NCBI RefSeq assembly: GCF_007858445.1
Contig: NZ_VIGV01000005.1
Coordinates: forward strand, 1-64,000
Reading direction: 5' to 3'
DNA from: Tsukamurella sputi
GTDB lineage: Bacteria > Actinomycetota > Actinomycetes > Mycobacteriales > Mycobacteriaceae
DNA length: 64,000 bases
Shown here: piece after piece, positions 17,955 through 28,106 of the stretch
Numbering within the stretch: position 1 is the first letter of the stretch
Layout of the letters: each line of letters starts with the position of its first letter
The notes under the pieces: model-generated
Told to the model about the DNA's origin: nothing
Databases searched by the model: none
Seen by the model: the letters and a program-made list of their open reading frames with translations, nothing else
Program-made: the position numbers and the translations under genes

Positions 17955-19181
17955 TCAGCGGGTGACGCGGTAGCGGACGAAGGCGGGCACGGCCAGCGCC
18001 GCGAGCACGGTGAAGACGATCACCAGCACGCCGCCGCCCGCGGCGGCCATGGCCGCTCCGGCGGTGGCGGCGGCCGCGCCGTGCAGCGCGTCGCCGATGC
18101 GCGGGCCGCCGGCGACGACGACGGTGAAGACGCCCTGCAGCCGGCCCCGGACGTCGTCGGTCGCAGCCTCCTGCAGCATCGTCGTGCGGAAGGCCGCGGA
18201 GAACATGTCGGCCGCGCCGCCCAGCGCGAGCAGCACCAGCGCCGCCCACAGCCAGCCGAAGTGCGCGGCCAGGCCGAAGCCCGCCATCGCCGCGCCCCAC
18301 AGCACGATCATCACGATCACGGCGAAGCCCTGCCGGGAGACGCGCGACGTCCAACCCGAGAGCACCCCGCCGAGGACCGCGCCGACGGACATCGCCGCGA
18401 AGAGCGCACCGAACACCCAGCCGCCCTCCATCGGATCGCCGAAGTTCTCGTGCGCGATCTGGGGGAACAGGGCGCGGGGCATGCCGAAGACCATCGCGAT
18501 GATGTCCACCACGAAGCTCATGAGCAGCACCTTGTGGCCCGCGAGGTACCGGAAGCCGTCGATCACGGAGCGCAACCCCAGCGACTGCCCCTTGTCCTCG
18601 GCCTTGATCGACGGCAGCTTCCACACCGCCCACAGGGTGAGCATGAGCGACGCCGCGTCGAGCGTGTACAGCCAGTGCACGCCGATGACGGGGATCAGCG
18701 GGGCGCCGAGCATCGGGCCGGCGATCGCACCGAACTGCATCACGGTCATGTTGAGCGAATTCGCCGCCGGCAGTTGCTCGGGCGGCACGAGGCGCGCGTA
18801 GATCGCCGAGCGGGTCGGCTGATTCACACCGAAGAAGGCCTGCTGCAGAGCGAAGGCGCACAGGATCAGCCAGACGTTGTCCGGCAGCACCGCCAGCAGC
18901 AGGGCGGTGCCCGCGAGCCCCAGGGTGGTGCCGATGATCACCAGGCGGCGGTCGAGCGCGTCGGCGATCGCGCCGCCCCACAGGCCGAAGATCACGAGCG
19001 GGACCAGGCCGAAGACGCCGGTCAGGCCGACGTACGCCGACGATCCGGTGATGGCGTAGATCTGCGCGGGCACGGCGACGGCCGTGAGCTGCGCCCCGAT
19101 GACGGTGACGACGCCCGTCCACCAGAGGCGCCGGTAGTCGGGGTTCTGCAACGGCCGGGTGTCGGCCAGGAGTCTCGGCAC
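17955..19181 (-). CDS. MFS exporter, EntS/MFS_3-like
   Basis: A 408-residue major facilitator with about twelve hydrophobic segments and a short central loop (about 195-215). The first loop has the GGAIADALDRR motif, typical of MFS antiporters, and the order of segments resembles EntS-type siderophore or drug exporters. The substrate is unknown. The GTG start at 19181 is supported by TAGGAT (19093 is not involved; the hexamer is 19193-19188 on the minus strand) ending six bases upstream. It is separated from pdxH by 55 bases on the same strand. Confidence 0.88.
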   Translation of the reverse strand: MPRLLADTRPLQNPDYRRLWWTGVVTVIGAQLTAVAVPAQIYAITGSSAYVGLTGVFGLVPLVIFGLWGGAIADALDRRLVIIGTTLGLAGTALLLAVLPDNVWLILCAFALQQAFFGVNQPTRSAIYARLVPPEQLPAANSLNMTVMQFGAIAGPMLGAPLIPVIGVHWLYTLDAASLMLTLWAVWKLPSIKAEDKGQSLGLRSVIDGFRYLAGHKVLLMSFVVDIIAMVFGMPRALFPQIAHENFGDPMEGGWVFGALFAAMSVGAVLGGVLSGWTSRVSRQGFAVIVMIVLWGAAMAGFGLAAHFGWLWAALVLLALGGAADMFSAAFRTTMLQEAATDDVRGRLQGVFTVVVAGGPRIGDALHGAAAATAGAAMAAAGGGVLVIVFTVLAALAVPAFVRYRVTR

Positions 19182-19236
19182 CGAAAGATCCTACGACTTC
19201 CTCAGGATCCTTCGCGACTCCGCGGGAGGAAACAGG

Positions 19237-19884
19237 TCAGGGCTGCAGGCGCACCGGCGCGTACTCGGGTGCGACGAGCCGCACCCGGTTGTGCACCCGG
19301 TTCTCCCGTCCCTGCCAGAACTCGACGACCTGCGGCGCGATCCGGTAGCCGCCCCACTCGGGCGGCACGGGCACGTCCTGCCCCTCGAACCGCGCTTCGA
19401 CCTCGGCGAAGCGCTCCGCCATCTCGGCCCGGGAGCCCACCGGCCGCGACTGGTCCGACGCCCACGCCCCGAGCTGCGAGCCGCGCGGCCGCTGCGCCCA
19501 GTAGGCGGCGGTCTCGCCCGGCGTGACTTTCGTGACCGACCCCCGCACGTGCACCTGACGGTGGATCGCGATCCACGGGAAGGTCACGGCCGCGACGGGA
19601 TTCGCCTCCACGGCGCGGGCCTTGTCGGAGCCGTAGTTGGTGTAGAAGACCACGCCCCGCTCGTCGAGGCCCTTGCACAAGACGGTGCGCGTGGCGGGGA
19701 GTCCGCTCCCGTCGACGGTGGCCAGCACCATCGCGTTGGGCTCGGGCGCACCGGCGGCGACGGCCTCGTCGAACCAGGAGCGCCAGAGAGCCACCCAGGC
19801 GGCGCCCCCGTCCCCGATCAGATCCTCGGGCTGCAGGTCGAAGGAGTCGCCGTCGTACTTCTCGCGCATCGCAGACAGGTCCAC
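19237..19884 (-). CDS. pdxH: pyridoxamine 5'-phosphate oxidase
   Basis: A 215-residue PdxH, the FMN enzyme that makes pyridoxal phosphate from PNP or PMP. Family segments are intact: [48 protein letters not shown] and the C-terminal WGGYRIAP...[13 protein letters not shown] with the substrate-binding RxH. I choose GTG at 19884 instead of an inner ATG at 19869 because TACCCT (19896-19891, minus strand) ends six bases before it and the resulting N-terminus aligns with known PdxH length. It diverges from citA with 18 bp between the genes. Confidence 0.93.
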   Translation of the reverse strand: MDLSAMREKYDGDSFDLQPEDLIGDGGAAWVALWRSWFDEAVAAGAPEPNAMVLATVDGSGLPATRTVLCKGLDERGVVFYTNYGSDKARAVEANPVAAVTFPWIAIHRQVHVRGSVTKVTPGETAAYWAQRPRGSQLGAWASDQSRPVGSRAEMAERFAEVEARFEGQDVPVPPEWGGYRIAPQVVEFWQGRENRVHNRVRLVAPEYAPVRLQP

Positions 19885-19889
19885 CGCAC

Positions 19890-19896
19890 TAGGGTA
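19890..19896. promoter_or_regulatory. shared divergent -10 element, pdxH / citA
   Basis: The seven bases TAGGGTA read as TAGGGT for citA on the plus strand (ending seven bases before its ATG) and as TACCCT for pdxH on the minus strand (ending six bases before its GTG). The two -10 hexamers share five positions, so one melted region serves two leaderless genes in opposite directions. Confidence 0.65.
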
Positions 19897-19902
19897 GCGA
19901 CC

Positions 19903-21006
19903 ATGACTGAGATTCCCGGCGGGCTCGAAGGCGTCGTCGCGTTCTCCACCGAGATCGCGGAGCCGGACAAGCAGGGCGGGGTGCTGCGGTACCGCGGGGT
20001 CGACGTGGCCGACCTGGTGCGTGACCGGGTCACCTACGGCGAGGTCTGGGGCCTGCTCGTGGACGGCGAGTTCGGCAACCCACTGCCCGCGGCGGAGCCC
20101 TTCCCCCTGCCCATCCACAGTGGCGACGTGCGCGTGGACGCACAGGCCGGGCTCGCGATGCTGGGCCCGCTGTGGGGCTTCGAGCCGCTGCTCGACATCG
20201 ACGACGCCACCGCGCGCGAGAACCTCGCCCGCGCCTCGGTGATGACGCTGAGCTTCGTCGCCCAGTCCGCCCGCGGGCTGGAGCGCCCCGCGGTGCCGCA
20301 GCGGATCATCGACCAGTCCCCCACCATCACGCACCGGTTCATGACGCGCTGGCACGGCGAGCCGGACCCCGACCACGTGCGCGCCATCGACGCCTACTGG
20401 GTCGCGGCCGCGGAACACGGGCTCAACACGTCGACGCTCACGGCGCGGGTCATCGCCTCGACGGGGGCCGACGTCTCGACGGCGCTCTCGGGCGCGGTCG
20501 GCGCACTGTCCGGCCCGCTGCACGGCGGCGCACCGTCGCGCGTGCTGCCCATGCTCGACGAGGTGGTCCGCACCGACGATCCCCGCGGCGTGGTCACGTC
20601 CCGGCTCGACCGCGGCGAGCGGATCATGGGCTTCGGCCACCGCATCTACCGCGCCGAGGATCCACGCGCCGACGTGCTCCGCTCGGTCGCGCGCGATCTG
20701 CACGCGCCCCGGTACGAGGCGGCCGCAGCCCTGGAGCGGGAGGCGAACGCCCTGTTCGCCGAGCGGCGGCCGGACCGGGCGATCTCGACGAACGTCGAGT
20801 TCTGGGCGGCCGTGATCCTCGACTACGCGGGCGTGCCCCCGCGCATGATGCCGGCCATGTTCACCTGCGCCCGGACCGCCGGCTGGTGCGCGCACATCCT
20901 CGAGCAGAAGCGCGCGAACAAGCTGATCCGCCCGTCCGCCCAGTACACCGGCCACGGCCCGCGGCAGCCGGAGGACGTGCCCGGATGGGACACCATTAGG
21001 CTTTAG
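19903..21006 (+). CDS. citA: second citrate synthase, CitA type
   Basis: A 367-residue citrate-synthase family enzyme, shorter than GltA and matching the mycobacterial CitA (Rv0889c) in place and size. It has [14 protein letters not shown], the histidine segment [29 protein letters not shown] and the catalytic [14 protein letters not shown]. CitA paralogues may have citrate or 2-methylcitrate synthase activity; the division of labour with GltA 5 kb away is not clear from sequence. The next gene, serC, begins four bases after the stop, and its own -10-like TAGGCT overlaps the last codons. Confidence 0.93.
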   Translation: MTEIPGGLEGVVAFSTEIAEPDKQGGVLRYRGVDVADLVRDRVTYGEVWGLLVDGEFGNPLPAAEPFPLPIHSGDVRVDAQAGLAMLGPLWGFEPLLDIDDATARENLARASVMTLSFVAQSARGLERPAVPQRIIDQSPTITHRFMTRWHGEPDPDHVRAIDAYWVAAAEHGLNTSTLTARVIASTGADVSTALSGAVGALSGPLHGGAPSRVLPMLDEVVRTDDPRGVVTSRLDRGERIMGFGHRIYRAEDPRADVLRSVARDLHAPRYEAAAALEREANALFAERRPDRAISTNVEFWAAVILDYAGVPPRMMPAMFTCARTAGWCAHILEQKRANKLIRPSAQYTGHGPRQPEDVPGWDTIRL

Positions 21007-22134
<1,128 letters not shown>

Positions 22135-22159
22135 CGAATCGAAGAACTACCCTTGCACC

Positions 22160-22960
22160 ATGCAGGAGCTGCGGGTTGTGGGACTGGACGACGACGGGAC
22201 GTCGGTGGTCTGCGAGGGCCCCGCGGGACGGTTCCGCCTGCCGATCGACGACACATTGAAGGCAGCCGTGAGCGGTGAACTCGGAAGCGGTACCCAGACG
22301 GAACTCGAGCTGGGTGCCGACCTCTCGCCGCGGGAGATCCAGGCCCGCATCCGCGCCGGCGCCACGATCGAGGAGATCGCGGAGTTCACGGGCGCCCCGA
22401 ACCACCGGATCAAGCGCTTCGCCGGCCCGGTGCTGCTGGAGCGTTCCCGCGCGGCGGAGATGGCGCAGCTCGCCCATCCCGTACGCGGTGACGGCCCGAT
22501 GCACGCCACGCTCGCCGAGGTGATCCGTACCGCCCTGGCCGAGCGCGGCCACGCCGACACCACCGAGTGGGACGCCTTCAAGGGCGCCGACAACCGGTGG
22601 GTCGTCTCGATCAGCTGGAGCGTCGGCAAGTCGCGCAACCAGGCGCACTTCAAGTACGCGCCGGGCGCGCACGGCGGCACCGCGAGCCCCGTCGACGACA
22701 CGGCGCGCGGCCTGCTGGATCCCGATGCGCGGCAGGGCCTGCGCAGCATCGACCGATCGGGCGACGAGCCGCTGCGCGCCGTCCCCGGCCCCGTCGCCCC
22801 GGGCCCCGTCGCCCCGGGTCCCGTCGTGGAGGGCAGCGTCGAGGAGCGGCGGCCCGCGCAGGCGCCCGCCGCCGCGGTCGGCCAGCACGGTCGTCGCCAT
22901 CCGGAGATGCCGTCCTGGGAGGACGTGCTCCTCGGTGTCCGCGGCGGGAAGAACGGGTAG
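22160..22960 (+). CDS. sepH: cell division protein SepH
   Basis: A 266-residue SepH, an actinobacterial protein that binds FtsZ and promotes its assembly at division sites. The N-terminal DUF3071 domain (about 1-165) contains a helix-turn-helix-like stretch (IEEIAEFTGAPNHRIKRF). The C-terminal part is disordered, with three PVAPG-type repeats (about 212-225), and ends with the short conserved motif PSWEDVLLG. Placement after serC matches Rv0883c. TACCCT (22148-22153) ends six bases before the ATG. The following DUF6928 gene begins four bases after the stop, so the two are probably cotranscribed. Confidence 0.93.
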   Translation: MQELRVVGLDDDGTSVVCEGPAGRFRLPIDDTLKAAVSGELGSGTQTELELGADLSPREIQARIRAGATIEEIAEFTGAPNHRIKRFAGPVLLERSRAAEMAQLAHPVRGDGPMHATLAEVIRTALAERGHADTTEWDAFKGADNRWVVSISWSVGKSRNQAHFKYAPGAHGGTASPVDDTARGLLDPDARQGLRSIDRSGDEPLRAVPGPVAPGPVAPGPVVEGSVEERRPAQAPAAAVGQHGRRHPEMPSWEDVLLGVRGGKNG

Positions 22961-22963
22961 GGC

Positions 22964-23716
22964 GTGGGCGCTACAGCTGCGACGCTCTGGTTCATCGACG
23001 TAGCCGAGCCGAAGGGCCTCCTGGCGATCGTCGGGCGTCCCGACGAGGCGGCGTCCCGGGTGATCGCCGAGCAGGTGCTCGGCGGCCCGGTCATGGGTCG
23101 TCCCGAATCCCTTGCGCGGGCAGCGGATCCGCTGCCCGGGCACGTCTACGTCGCCGCCTGGGGCGGGCTGACGGTCGTGACCCATGAGGGCCTGCGCGTG
23201 GACCGGCCGAGCGCACTCGACGAGTCCTGGTGGAACCTGGTCCCCGCGCACCGCGCGTTCCTCCTCGTCGCGGATCCGGAGCGTGCCGTCGGCGGTTTCG
23301 CGCTGCGCACCGACGGTGCCCCCAAGCGGTCGTTCGCGGCGCACCCCGTCGACATCCTCGAGAACGAGGGCCTGCCCGAACGTTTCGAGGGTCCGTTCTG
23401 GGCCGGCGAGCACCCGCTCACCTACGCCGAGGGCGTGACCCCCGACCCGCGGGCCCTGCCCTTCCACCCGATGGAGTTCGCGGAGCAGGCCAATCGCGAG
23501 ACCCTGGGCTTCCGGTTCACGCACCCGCTCGCGCCGACGGACCTCGATCCCGCCCGGATCCAGGTGATCGACTTCGTCCCCGCCTCGGGCGTCCCCGGGG
23601 AGGTCCCGCAGCAGGCGCAGGCCTACGGTCCCGACGGTACGCCGCAGCCCCCGGTCGAGCAGCGCGAGCAGGGCTACGAGGACCGCGGCAAGGTCCGCAG
23701 CTTCTTCGGTTTCTAG
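22964..23716 (+). CDS. DUF6928 family protein
   Basis: A 250-residue protein of the actinobacterial DUF6928 family. Recognisable features are the N-terminal MGATAATLWF strand, the FWAGEHPLTY segment near the middle and LPFHPMEFAEQANRETLGF. The C-terminal 45 residues are Pro/Gln-rich and likely disordered, ending in RSFFGF. No enzymatic motif is visible and no function is known for the family. The GTG start lies three bases after the sepH stop, which suggests translational coupling and a possible link to growth or division. The 207 bases that follow, up to the convergent MFS gene, contain nothing I can name. Confidence 0.85.
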   Translation: MGATAATLWFIDVAEPKGLLAIVGRPDEAASRVIAEQVLGGPVMGRPESLARAADPLPGHVYVAAWGGLTVVTHEGLRVDRPSALDESWWNLVPAHRAFLLVADPERAVGGFALRTDGAPKRSFAAHPVDILENEGLPERFEGPFWAGEHPLTYAEGVTPDPRALPFHPMEFAEQANRETLGFRFTHPLAPTDLDPARIQVIDFVPASGVPGEVPQQAQAYGPDGTPQPPVEQREQGYEDRGKVRSFFGF

Positions 23717-23923
23717 GGTCGTCGACGGTCCGCCGTCGGCTCGCGCGGGAGCGGCTCCGAATCCGCGGTTCGGCTCAACACGAGGCCGGATCCGGCGCGG
23801 TCAGCCATCCGCACCCGACATGCCGCCGCACGCTCGCGTCGGCGCAGGCGAGGTCGCGGCCGGTTCACCTACGAGCAGCATCTGAACTGCGTGTATGTGT
23901 GCCCCGCATCGCCTTCTGCGCGA

Positions 23924-25210
23924 CTACTGCTGCCCGCGCGGCGCCGCTTCCTCGCCCGCAGCATCGGCCGACGCGCCCGCACCGTCTCCGGAACGCACCG
24001 CCGCGACGGCGGCGGACCGTCGCAGCGCGTACAGGCCGCAGAGGCCACAGGTGAGGGCGGAGACCACGCCGCCCACCAGCAGCGGCGCGGCGGGAGTGGT
24101 GACGTCGGCGATCGCGCCGAGCAACGGTGCGCCCAGCGGCGTGCCGCCGAGGAAGGCCAGCATGTAGATGCCCATCACACGGCCGCGGAACTCGGGGTCG
24201 ACCGACAACTGCATGATGCTCATCGCCGACGTGGTGAAGGACATCTGCAGCAGCCCGACGACAACCAGCAGCACCGCCACGAGCCAGAACCACGGCACCA
24301 GACCCGCGATCAGCTGCACCACGCCGAAGGCGCAACCTCCGATCAGCGCGGTCCGCAGCGACGCGATGCCCGTGCGCCGCGCGGCCATCAGTGCGCCCCC
24401 GAGGGTGCCGACGGCGAGCATCGTCGAGAGCAGGCCGTAGGCGTCGGCGCCGAGGCCGAAGCCCTGCCGCGCGAGCAGCGAGAGCGCCAGCGGGAAGTTG
24501 ATGCCGAAGGTGGAGACGAAGAACACCGCGACGATCACCAGCAGCAGTTCGCGCCGCCGCCGGACGTAGGCGAAGCCGGCCCGCAGCTGTCCCTTCGCGC
24601 GCGGCACGGGCGGCGCGGGGAACAACTCGTCCGGCCGCATCGCGAGCAGCGCCGCGACGATCGCGCCGGTGAAGACCGCGTTCACCGCGAACACCCAGCC
24701 CGTCCCCAGCCCGGCGATGAGCAGGCCCGCGATCGCCGGCCCCACGATACGAGCGGCGTTGAACACCATGGAGTTCAGGCCGATCGCGTTCGGCAGCAGC
24801 TCGGGCCCCACCATCTCGATGGTGAAGGCCTGCCGGAAGGGCCCGGCGACGGCCGTCACGCAGCCGAAGACGAAGGCGAGCACGAAGACGTGCCACAGCG
24901 CGACCACGCCGGTGAGCGTCAGCACGGCCAGCACCGCCGCGCACAGGGCCGCCGCGGTCTGCGTGATCATGAGCACGCGGCGCTTGTCGTAACGATCCGC
25001 GAGCAGGCCCGCCCACGCGGACAGAAAGAGCGTGGGGCCGAACTGGAGGGCCATCACCACGCCGAGCACCCAGCCGCGCCCGTGCGCGAGTTCCAGCACC
25101 AGCCAGTCCTCGGCGACGCGCTGCATCCACGTGCCCACCAGGCTGACCGCCTGGCCGCCGGCCCAGAGCCGGTAGTTCCTCGTTCGCAGGGAAACGAAGA
25201 CGCTCGGCAC
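23924..25210 (-). CDS. MFS exporter
   Basis: A 428-residue major facilitator of the MFS_3 (EntS-like) group with about twelve hydrophobic segments. The inter-helix motif GLLADRYDKRRVL is present near residue 62, and the region around residue 335 reads SVDPEFRGRVMG, another family signature. The C-terminus (about 400-428) is Ala/Gly-rich and cytoplasmic. It likely exports a drug or metabolite. The GTG at 25210 is preceded by TACTAT (25223-25218, minus strand) with a seven-base gap, a leaderless layout. Confidence 0.88.
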   Translation of the reverse strand: MPSVFVSLRTRNYRLWAGGQAVSLVGTWMQRVAEDWLVLELAHGRGWVLGVVMALQFGPTLFLSAWAGLLADRYDKRRVLMITQTAAALCAAVLAVLTLTGVVALWHVFVLAFVFGCVTAVAGPFRQAFTIEMVGPELLPNAIGLNSMVFNAARIVGPAIAGLLIAGLGTGWVFAVNAVFTGAIVAALLAMRPDELFPAPPVPRAKGQLRAGFAYVRRRRELLLVIVAVFFVSTFGINFPLALSLLARQGFGLGADAYGLLSTMLAVGTLGGALMAARRTGIASLRTALIGGCAFGVVQLIAGLVPWFWLVAVLLVVVGLLQMSFTTSAMSIMQLSVDPEFRGRVMGIYMLAFLGGTPLGAPLLGAIADVTTPAAPLLVGGVVSALTCGLCGLYALRRSAAVAAVRSGDGAGASADAAGEEAAPRGQQ

Positions 25211-25245
25211 TCATCCGATAGTAGACCTGAGTTTTCCGAAGGGTC

Positions 25246-25527
25246 TCAGACCAGCCCGTTGGACACCGCGGCGATCGCTCCGAGCCAGGCGAACAGGAGC
25301 GCGCCGGCGAAGCCCGCGCAGAACCACCGGGCCACCGGTCGCCGACGGTACGCCGACAGCACCGGTACCGCGCCGGCGGTACCCAGCGCGAGCAGGAACA
25401 GCCCCAGCCACCGGTTGACCGACATCACCGCCACGAACAGACCGGAGAGCACGCCCCCGGCGAGCAGCGCCACCACCACCGCGACCGCGGTGCCGGTGAT
25501 CCACGGGGTGTACCGCGGCGGGCTCAC
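25246..25527 (-). CDS. DUF2537 small membrane protein (Rv0882 type)
   Basis: A 93-residue protein with three hydrophobic segments (about 8-30, 38-55 and 65-85) and a Cys in RWFCAGFAGALLFAW. Size, place and topology match Rv0882 (94 residues), a DUF2537 protein of unknown function. Its GTG overlaps the stop codon of the upstream RNA methyltransferase gene in a GTGA, which predicts translational coupling. The pairing with an Rv0881-type methyltransferase is conserved between this genome and M. tuberculosis, so the two may act together. Confidence 0.88.
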   Translation of the reverse strand: MSPPRYTPWITGTAVAVVVALLAGGVLSGLFVAVMSVNRWLGLFLLALGTAGAVPVLSAYRRRPVARWFCAGFAGALLFAWLGAIAAVSNGLV

Positions 25528-26330
25528 GTGCGTGCGCGCTCGTAGAGCGCCAGCGCGGCGGCCGTCGCCACGTTGAGGGAATCCGTCCCCCGCGACATCG
25601 GGATCCGTGCGCGCACATCCGCTGCGGCCATCGTCTCCGGTGCCAGCCCCGGCCCTTCGGCGCCCACCAGATAGGCCACCCGGTCGGGGCCGCCCGCGAC
25701 CGCCTCCGCCACCGTCGCCTCCCCCGACGGAGTCAGCGCCACCGTCCGGAAGCCGTGCTCCCCCAGCACCCCGAGGCCCGACGCGGGCCACCCGGTTGGC
25801 GGCAGGTGCGCGAACGGCACCAGTAGCACGTGCCCCATCGATACGCGGACCGCCCTGCGGTACAGCGGATCCGAGCAGCGCGGCCCGAAGAGCACCGCAT
25901 CGGCGCTCAGGCCCGCGCCGTTGCGGAAGATCGAGCCCAGGTTCTCGTGGTCGTTGACCCCCTCGAGCACGACGACGGTGCGCGCACCGTCGAGCAGCTC
26001 CCCCGCGTCGAGCGGGTCGGGCCGGCGCGCGGCCGCGAGCACCCCACGGTTGAGGTGGAAGCCCACCACCTGCGCCATGAGCTCCGCGGTCACGAGGTAA
26101 CGCGGCACCTCGGGGGCGAGGCCCTCGAGCCGCGCGAGCTTCGACTCGACGCCCATGATCGCGTGCGGAACGAAGCGGGAGGCGAGCATCCGCTCCACGA
26201 CGGGTACCCCCTCGGCGAGGACCACGCCGCGGGCCAGGTCGGGCCGCTTGTCGGCGGCCGACAGATCGCGGAAGTCGCTCAGCCGCGGGTCATCCGCGCC
26301 GCGAATCGGATAAATCGGTTGCGCCTGCAC
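25524..26330 (-). CDS. TrmH/SpoU-family RNA 2'-O-methyltransferase (Rv0881 type)
   Basis: A 268-residue SPOUT methyltransferase. The three family motifs are seen: motif 1 VVVLEGVNDHENLGSIFRN (about 118-136), motif 2 YLVGAEGPGL and motif 3 IPMSRGTDSLNVATAAALAL near the C-terminus. The N-terminal region (about 1-105) is the RNA-binding part. It would transfer a methyl group from SAM to a ribose 2'-OH of rRNA or tRNA; the target is unknown. The GTG at 26330 has TAGGCT (26342-26337, minus strand) six bases upstream. It diverges from the Eis-like gene by 24 bp. Confidence 0.92.
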   Translation of the reverse strand: MQAQPIYPIRGADDPRLSDFRDLSAADKRPDLARGVVLAEGVPVVERMLASRFVPHAIMGVESKLARLEGLAPEVPRYLVTAELMAQVVGFHLNRGVLAAARRPDPLDAGELLDGARTVVVLEGVNDHENLGSIFRNGAGLSADAVLFGPRCSDPLYRRAVRVSMGHVLLVPFAHLPPTGWPASGLGVLGEHGFRTVALTPSGEATVAEAVAGGPDRVAYLVGAEGPGLAPETMAAADVRARIPMSRGTDSLNVATAAALALYERART

Positions 26331-26336
26331 CCCACC

Positions 26337-26346
26337 AGCCTAATAT
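26337..26346. promoter_or_regulatory. overlapping divergent -10 elements, methyltransferase / eis
   Basis: Minus-strand TAGGCT (26342-26337) ends six bases before the methyltransferase GTG. Plus-strand TAATAT (26341-26346) ends eight bases before the GTG of the Eis-like gene. They share the TA at 26341-26342, the same geometry as at echA6. Confidence 0.55.
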
Positions 26347-26354
26347 CGAACTAC

Positions 26355-27506
26355 GTGATCGAGATCCGTACCGCCACCGAGTCCGATTGGCCGGAGATGT
26401 TCGCGCAGGACGTGCGCGCCTTCGGCTCCCCCTTCGAAGCCGAAGCGCAACCGCTGATCCGGCGCACCCTCGACCTGGACCGGTTCGTCATCGCGCGCGA
26501 CACCACGGACGGCGCGCTCGTCGGTGTGGCGGGCTCCTTCGCCCTGACGCTGACGGTGCCCGGCGGCGCGCAGCTGGACGCGCCCGGCGTCACCTGGGTG
26601 TCCGTGGCGCCCAGCCACCGCCGGCTCGGCGTGCTGCGCAGCATGCTCGACGAGCTGCACGCCCGCTACCGCGCCGAGGGCGCCGCCGTCGCGATCCTCA
26701 CCGCCAGTGAGGGCACCATCTACGAGCGCTTCGGCTATGGCGTCGCGACCTCGGTCGACGAGGTGACCATCGCGCGGCGCACCGCCCGGTTGCGCGACCC
26801 GCGACCGGGTCCGCTGCGCACCCGCGCCGTCGAAGGCGCGGCGGCGAAGGACGCCGTCGAGGACCTGTACCGCCGCTGGCACGCCGCCACCCCGGGATCG
26901 GCCTCGGCGGAGCAGTTCTGGGAGCTCTTCCACGCCGATCCCGAGTGGGCGCGCTGGGGCGGATCGGCCCGCCGGTACCTGCTGCACCCCGAGGGCTACG
27001 TCACGTACCGGGTGGACGAGAAGGACCGCGCACAGCTCGACGACGTCAAGGCGCTGACCGACGACGCGGCCGCCGACCTGTGGCAGACGGTGCTCGGCCT
27101 GGACATCTTCGACGAGGTGACCGCGGACCTGCCGTCGGATCACCCGCTGCGGGAGATGCTCGTCGATCCCCGGTCGGTGAAGGTCACCGACCACAAGGAC
27201 CGGCTGTGGCTGAAGTTCCTCGACGTGCCGGCCGCGCTCGAGGCGCGGACCTACGAGTCCGACGGCGACCTCGTGCTCGGCGTCGACGGGCAGGCCTACC
27301 GGCTCGCCGTCGCCGGCGGCGTCGCGCGCTGCCGGGCGACGGACGAGACACCGTCGGTCACGATGACGGGCCCGACGCTGGCGGGCCTGTACCTCGGGGC
27401 CGTCTCGGAGAGCACGCTGGCCCGCGCCGGACGATTCGCCGGAGAAAGCACCTCGTTGCGGATTTTCGCGACACCGCGGCAACCGGAACTGGGCACGTCC
27501 TTCTAA
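26355..27506 (+). CDS. eis: Eis-like lysine/aminoglycoside N-acetyltransferase
   Basis: A 383-residue protein with the Eis layout: an N-terminal GNAT domain (about 1-150) with the acetyl-CoA loop VAPSHRRLGVLR (Q/RxxGxG/A-like), a second GNAT-like domain (about 160-285) and a C-terminal SCP2-like domain (about 290-383). The catalytic tyrosine region TIYERFGYG is present, and the chain ends in Phe, matching the C-terminal carboxylate used by Eis as base. Eis enzymes acetylate several amines of aminoglycosides, and also proteins. Whether this one has that activity is inference. The GTG at 26355 starts the conserved domain. Confidence 0.9.
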   Translation: MIEIRTATESDWPEMFAQDVRAFGSPFEAEAQPLIRRTLDLDRFVIARDTTDGALVGVAGSFALTLTVPGGAQLDAPGVTWVSVAPSHRRLGVLRSMLDELHARYRAEGAAVAILTASEGTIYERFGYGVATSVDEVTIARRTARLRDPRPGPLRTRAVEGAAAKDAVEDLYRRWHAATPGSASAEQFWELFHADPEWARWGGSARRYLLHPEGYVTYRVDEKDRAQLDDVKALTDDAAADLWQTVLGLDIFDEVTADLPSDHPLREMLVDPRSVKVTDHKDRLWLKFLDVPAALEARTYESDGDLVLGVDGQAYRLAVAGGVARCRATDETPSVTMTGPTLAGLYLGAVSESTLARAGRFAGESTSLRIFATPRQPELGTSF

Positions 27507-27556
27507 ATCCGGTCCGCACGATTCGTCCCATGAATAGGTAATAGACGGGAAAAGAA

Positions 27557-27593
27557 GAACGGCCCTATCGGAATCAATCCGATAGGGCCGTTC
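27557..27593. terminator. strong bidirectional hairpin terminator
   Basis: A perfect 16-bp inverted repeat (27557-27572 and 27578-27593) with loop ATCAA lies between the convergent eis and marR genes. It is AT-containing and preceded by an A-rich stretch (27549-27559), so it can serve both strands. Confidence 0.9.
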
Positions 27594-27616
27594 GATGGCG
27601 TATTCGTGAATCGGGT

Positions 27617-28051
27617 CTACTTCTCCTCGGAGGCGATCAATCCGTTGAGAATATCGACCGCTGCACCCAGCGTGGCGCGCTGCTCCGGTGCGAGCTCATC
27701 GAGCTTGCCGCGCAGCCATGCCTCCCGCGCCGCCGCCTCGCCCGTGATGACCTGTTCGCCCTCGTCGGAGAGGCTGACGATCACCTGGCGGCCGTCGGTG
27801 GGATGCGGCGCGCGGCGCACCAGACCGAGGTCCGCGAGGGAGGCGATCACCCGCGTCATCGACGGCGGTTGCACGCGCTCACGGGCCGCGAGCTGCCCGG
27901 GCGTGAGCGGCCCGTCGTTCGCGAGGGCGTTCAGCGCGGAGAGCTGCGTCAGGGAGACGAGCGAATCACGCCGCCGCCCACGCAAGTGGCGGGCGAACCG
28001 CACGGTGGCCAGAGCGAGTTCTCCCGCCAGCCGATCGTCATTCTCAGTCAC
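27617..28051 (-). CDS. MarR-family regulator (Rv0880 type)
   Basis: A 144-residue MarR-type winged-helix protein. The recognition region PLTPGQLAARERVQPPSMTRV is seen at about 51-70 (one residue beyond what I print in a row is conserved too), followed by the wing with DGRQVIVSLSDEG. It is the positional equivalent of Rv0880. Target genes cannot be told; no clean dyad is visible in its own upstream gap. The GTG at 28051 has TAGTCT (28063-28058, minus strand) six bases before it, so a leaderless message is likely. It ends at the strong terminator shared with the Eis-like gene. Confidence 0.92.
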   Translation of the reverse strand: MTENDDRLAGELALATVRFARHLRGRRRDSLVSLTQLSALNALANDGPLTPGQLAARERVQPPSMTRVIASLADLGLVRRAPHPTDGRQVIVSLSDEGEQVITGEAAAREAWLRGKLDELAPEQRATLGAAVDILNGLIASEEK

Positions 28052-28106
28052 GGCGCTAGACTACATCCGTCAGATTGTTTTCCGCGCATGAACCCCGGGA
28101 GTACCC

